Shown here one piece after another: positions 62,191-64,000 of a stretch of 64,000 nucleotides of DNA (positions are counted from its first letter, which is position 1; every line of letters begins with the position of its first letter). Made by a program: the position numbers and the translations under genes. The notes beneath the pieces were generated by a model. That model did no database searches, was not told the DNA's origin, and worked only from the letters and a program-made list of their open reading frames with translations. The DNA is from Paracoccus litorisediminis (lineage in GTDB: Bacteria; Pseudomonadota; Alphaproteobacteria; Rhodobacterales; Rhodobacteraceae). Location of the stretch: NCBI RefSeq assembly GCF_009711205.1, contig NZ_WMIG01000002.1:372001-436000 (forward strand). Direction: 5' to 3'.

Positions 62191-63915
62191 TTACTGCCAG
62201 GACTTGATCAGCTCGTCATAGGAAACGGTTTCGCCCTTGGGCTTTTCGTTTTCCAGCTTGCCCACCGGCGCGCCGGGCGCGTCCAGCCATTCCTGCGGGT
62301 CCTTTTCCTCGTTCATCTTGGGACCGAGGTCGCCCTGAACGCCAGCGCGCTCAAGCCGTTCCAGCACCTTTTCCTGCTCTGCGCAAAGCGCATCCAGCGC
62401 CTCTTGCGGAGTCTTGGCGCCCGACATGGCATCGCCGATATTCTGCCACCACAGTTGAGCCAGCTTCGGATAATCGGGGATGTTCGTGCCGGTCGGCGAC
62501 CATTGCACGCGGGCGGGCGAGCGATAGAACTCGACCAGACCGCCAAGCTTGGGCGCGCGTTCGGTGAAGGACTTGTCGCGAATGGTCGACTCGCGGATGA
62601 AGGTCAGCCCGACATGGGATTTCTTCACGTCCACGGTCTTCGAGGTAACGAACTGCGCGTAAAGCCATGCGGCCTGCGCGCGGTCCACCGGGGTCGATTT
62701 CATCAGTGTCCACGAACCCACGTCCTGATAGCCGATCTTGGTCCCTTCCGACCAATAGGCACCATGCGGGCTGGGGGCCATGCGCCATTTCGGCGTACCG
62801 TCGGCATTCACCACGGCAGTGCCTTCCTTGACCATGTCGGCGGTGAAGGCGGTGTACCAGAACATCTGCTGTGCGATGTCGCCCCGCGCCGGAACCGGAC
62901 CTGCCTCGCCGAAGGTCATGCCCTGCGCTTCCGGCGGCGTGTATTTCTGCAGCCATTCGATCGCCTTGGTCACGGCATAGACCGCAGCCGCGTCGTTCGT
63001 CGCACCGCCGCGCGCCACGCAGGAGCCGACGGGACGCGAGTTCTCGTCGACGCGGACGCCCCATTCATCGACCGGAAGACCGTTCGGCTCGCCCTTGTCG
63101 CCCATGCCAGCCATGGACATCCAGGCATCGGTGTAACGCCAGCCAAGGCTGGGGTCCTTCTTGCCGTAATCCATATTGCCCCAGGCCTTGGCCGGGCCGC
63201 CTTCGATATAGGACATGTCGCGGCCGGTGAAGAATTCGGCAATGTCCTCATAGGCCGACCAGTTCACCGGGACGCCCAGATCATAGCCATACTTGGCCTT
63301 GAAGTCGTCCTTGGTTTTCTGATCGTTGAACCAGTCGTACCGGAACCAGTAAAGGTTCGCGAATTGCTGGTCGGGCAGCTGGTACAGGTCGCCATCCGGC
63401 GCGGTGGTGAACTTCAACCCGATGAAATCGTTCAGATCCAGCGTCGGGCTGGTGAAGGCCTTGCCCTCATCTGCCATCCACTTGGTCAGGTCGCGGGCCT
63501 GCTGATAGCGCCAATGGGTGCCGATCAGGTCCGAGTCGTTGACATAGCCGTCATAGATATTCTCGCCGGTCTGCATTTGGGTCTGCAGCTTCTCGACGAC
63601 GTCACCCTCGCCGATCAGGTCATGGGTGATCTTGATGCCGGTGATGGCGGTAAAGGCCGGAGCCAGCACCTTGGATTCGTATTCGTGGGTGGTGATCGTT
63701 TCCGAGACGACCTTGATCTCCATCCCCGCCAGCGGTTTTGCGGCGTCGATGAACCATTGCATTTCCTTTTCCTGATCCGCGCGTGGCAGCGTGGACAGAT
63801 CGCCGATCTCGGCGTCCAGGAATTTCTTGGCGGCCTCCATGTCTGCCCAGGCCGGGGCTCCTCCCATGACCATCAGCGCCAATGCGATCGCTGTGGTCGT
63901 CCGTGTCGGTCTCAT
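62191..63915 (-). CDS. glpV: Glycerol ABC transporter substrate-binding protein GlpV
   Basis: 574 residues with a signal peptide (to about 25, ending PAWA) and AGGGAGG before ATG 63915. The length, larger than UgpB (about 435), and motifs such as W-F-I-D-A-A-K-P-L, G-E-N-I-Y-D-G-Y-V-N-D-S-D-L-I-G-T-H-W-R-Y and F-W-Y-T-A-F match the GlpV group of glycerol-specific binding proteins described in rhizobia. It is followed by glpK, which supports glycerol as ligand. The permease and ATPase genes would be to the right, outside the window. Confidence 0.92.
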   Translation of the reverse strand: MRPTRTTTAIALALMVMGGAPAWADMEAAKKFLDAEIGDLSTLPRADQEKEMQWFIDAAKPLAGMEIKVVSETITTHEYESKVLAPAFTAITGIKITHDLIGEGDVVEKLQTQMQTGENIYDGYVNDSDLIGTHWRYQQARDLTKWMADEGKAFTSPTLDLNDFIGLKFTTAPDGDLYQLPDQQFANLYWFRYDWFNDQKTKDDFKAKYGYDLGVPVNWSAYEDIAEFFTGRDMSYIEGGPAKAWGNMDYGKKDPSLGWRYTDAWMSMAGMGDKGEPNGLPVDEWGVRVDENSRPVGSCVARGGATNDAAAVYAVTKAIEWLQKYTPPEAQGMTFGEAGPVPARGDIAQQMFWYTAFTADMVKEGTAVVNADGTPKWRMAPSPHGAYWSEGTKIGYQDVGSWTLMKSTPVDRAQAAWLYAQFVTSKTVDVKKSHVGLTFIRESTIRDKSFTERAPKLGGLVEFYRSPARVQWSPTGTNIPDYPKLAQLWWQNIGDAMSGAKTPQEALDALCAEQEKVLERLERAGVQGDLGPKMNEEKDPQEWLDAPGAPVGKLENEKPKGETVSYDELIKSWQ

Positions 63916-63949
63916 GTTTTCCTCCCTGATGAGACGTCCATTCTTCCGC

Positions 63950-63967
63950 GCGGGGCCTGAGCCCCGC
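63950..63967. other. Intercistronic hairpin upstream of glpV
   Basis: Perfect 7-base inverted repeat GCGGGGC/GCCCCGC with a CTGA loop, between the end of the preceding gene and glpV. No T-run on the minus strand. Such hairpins often stabilise the abundant binding-protein message. Confidence 0.5.
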
Positions 63968-63975
63968 CCGGTATT

Positions 63976-64000
63976 TCAAACCCAGCGGAACACCGCGGCG
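63976..64000 (-). CDS. C-terminal end of a probable GlpU-like (DUF2160) protein
   Basis: The last seven codons and stop (A-A-V-F-R-W-V, TGA at 63978-63976) of a gene entering from the right edge. In known glycerol ABC operons the small membrane protein GlpU (DUF2160) directly precedes glpV, and the spacing here fits that. The peptide is too short for an independent call. Confidence 0.35.

Overview
The window reads as a chromosomal segment of a GC-rich alphaproteobacterium of the family Rhodobacteraceae, most likely Paracoccus or a close relative. The evidence is high GC with strong third-position bias, a flagellar set of the CtrA-dependent alphaproteobacterial type (like fla2 of Rhodobacter sphaeroides), and family-typical genes (DUF2853, DUF2125, I78 lipoprotein, single-domain ModE, glycerol ABC transporter with GlpV). 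Taxonomy is inferred from protein character only. No rRNA, tRNA, CRISPR array or complete insertion sequence was seen.

Layout. 1-1877: the first 43 codons of a tyrosine integrase leave the left edge, followed by an orphan small secreted protein, an I78-type inhibitor lipoprotein and a TetR regulator with a palindrome upstream. 2215-12278: flagellar block A. A nine-gene leftward operon (fliL, a membrane/coiled-coil protein, a MotE-like chaperone, motA, a small protein, flhA, fliR, flhB, a FliJ-like protein) diverges from a rightward operon (fliF, fliH, fliN, fliP); the shared intergenic region carries a CtrA-like box. 12374-20449: recQ, yggT, a THEM6-like thioesterase, a UMF1 transporter, mepA, a phytase-like lipoprotein, the preQ1/queuosine precursor transporter yhhQ under a preQ1-I riboswitch, a stand-alone structured RNA with its own terminator, and a DUF1003 protein. 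20449-25283: a thiolase, then a molybdate island (single-domain ModE, ModE-box palindrome, modABC) and a lytic transglycosylase lipoprotein.

25317-32628: LolA-like carrier, UbiH-type hydroxylase, amidase, aminotransferase and ftsK. 32706-40167 (leftward): glk, tamA, tamB. 40330-47321 (rightward): a small secreted protein, ahcY with a start-codon-sequestering leader, DUF2853, a DUF2125 periplasmic protein, pmbA, a cysQ-like phosphatase and a flavin reductase. 47323-51386 (leftward): a pqiA-pqiA-pqiB-pqiC lipid-transport operon in which PqiA is split into two genes. 51530-57344: flagellar block B (motB, flgE, flgK, flgL, flgI) behind a second CtrA-like box. 57381-64000 (leftward): the one-carbon pair purU and folD, then a glycerol operon (end of a probable glpU, glpV, glpK, and an iron-family alcohol dehydrogenase).

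How it works together: blocks A and B supply the MS ring, export gate, stator, hook and P ring of one flagellum and share similar CtrA-like boxes, but they are separated by about 39 kb of housekeeping genes, and fliG, fliM, fliI, fliQ, fliE, flgBCDFGH and flagellin lie elsewhere. Cell-envelope assembly is a second theme (TamAB, PqiABC, LolA-like, MepA, lytic transglycosylase, FtsK). The most novel-looking item is the RNA at about 19374-19591: it starts with a 17-base stretch complementary to the 3' end of 16S rRNA, buries most of it in a long-range helix, and ends in a strong terminator.
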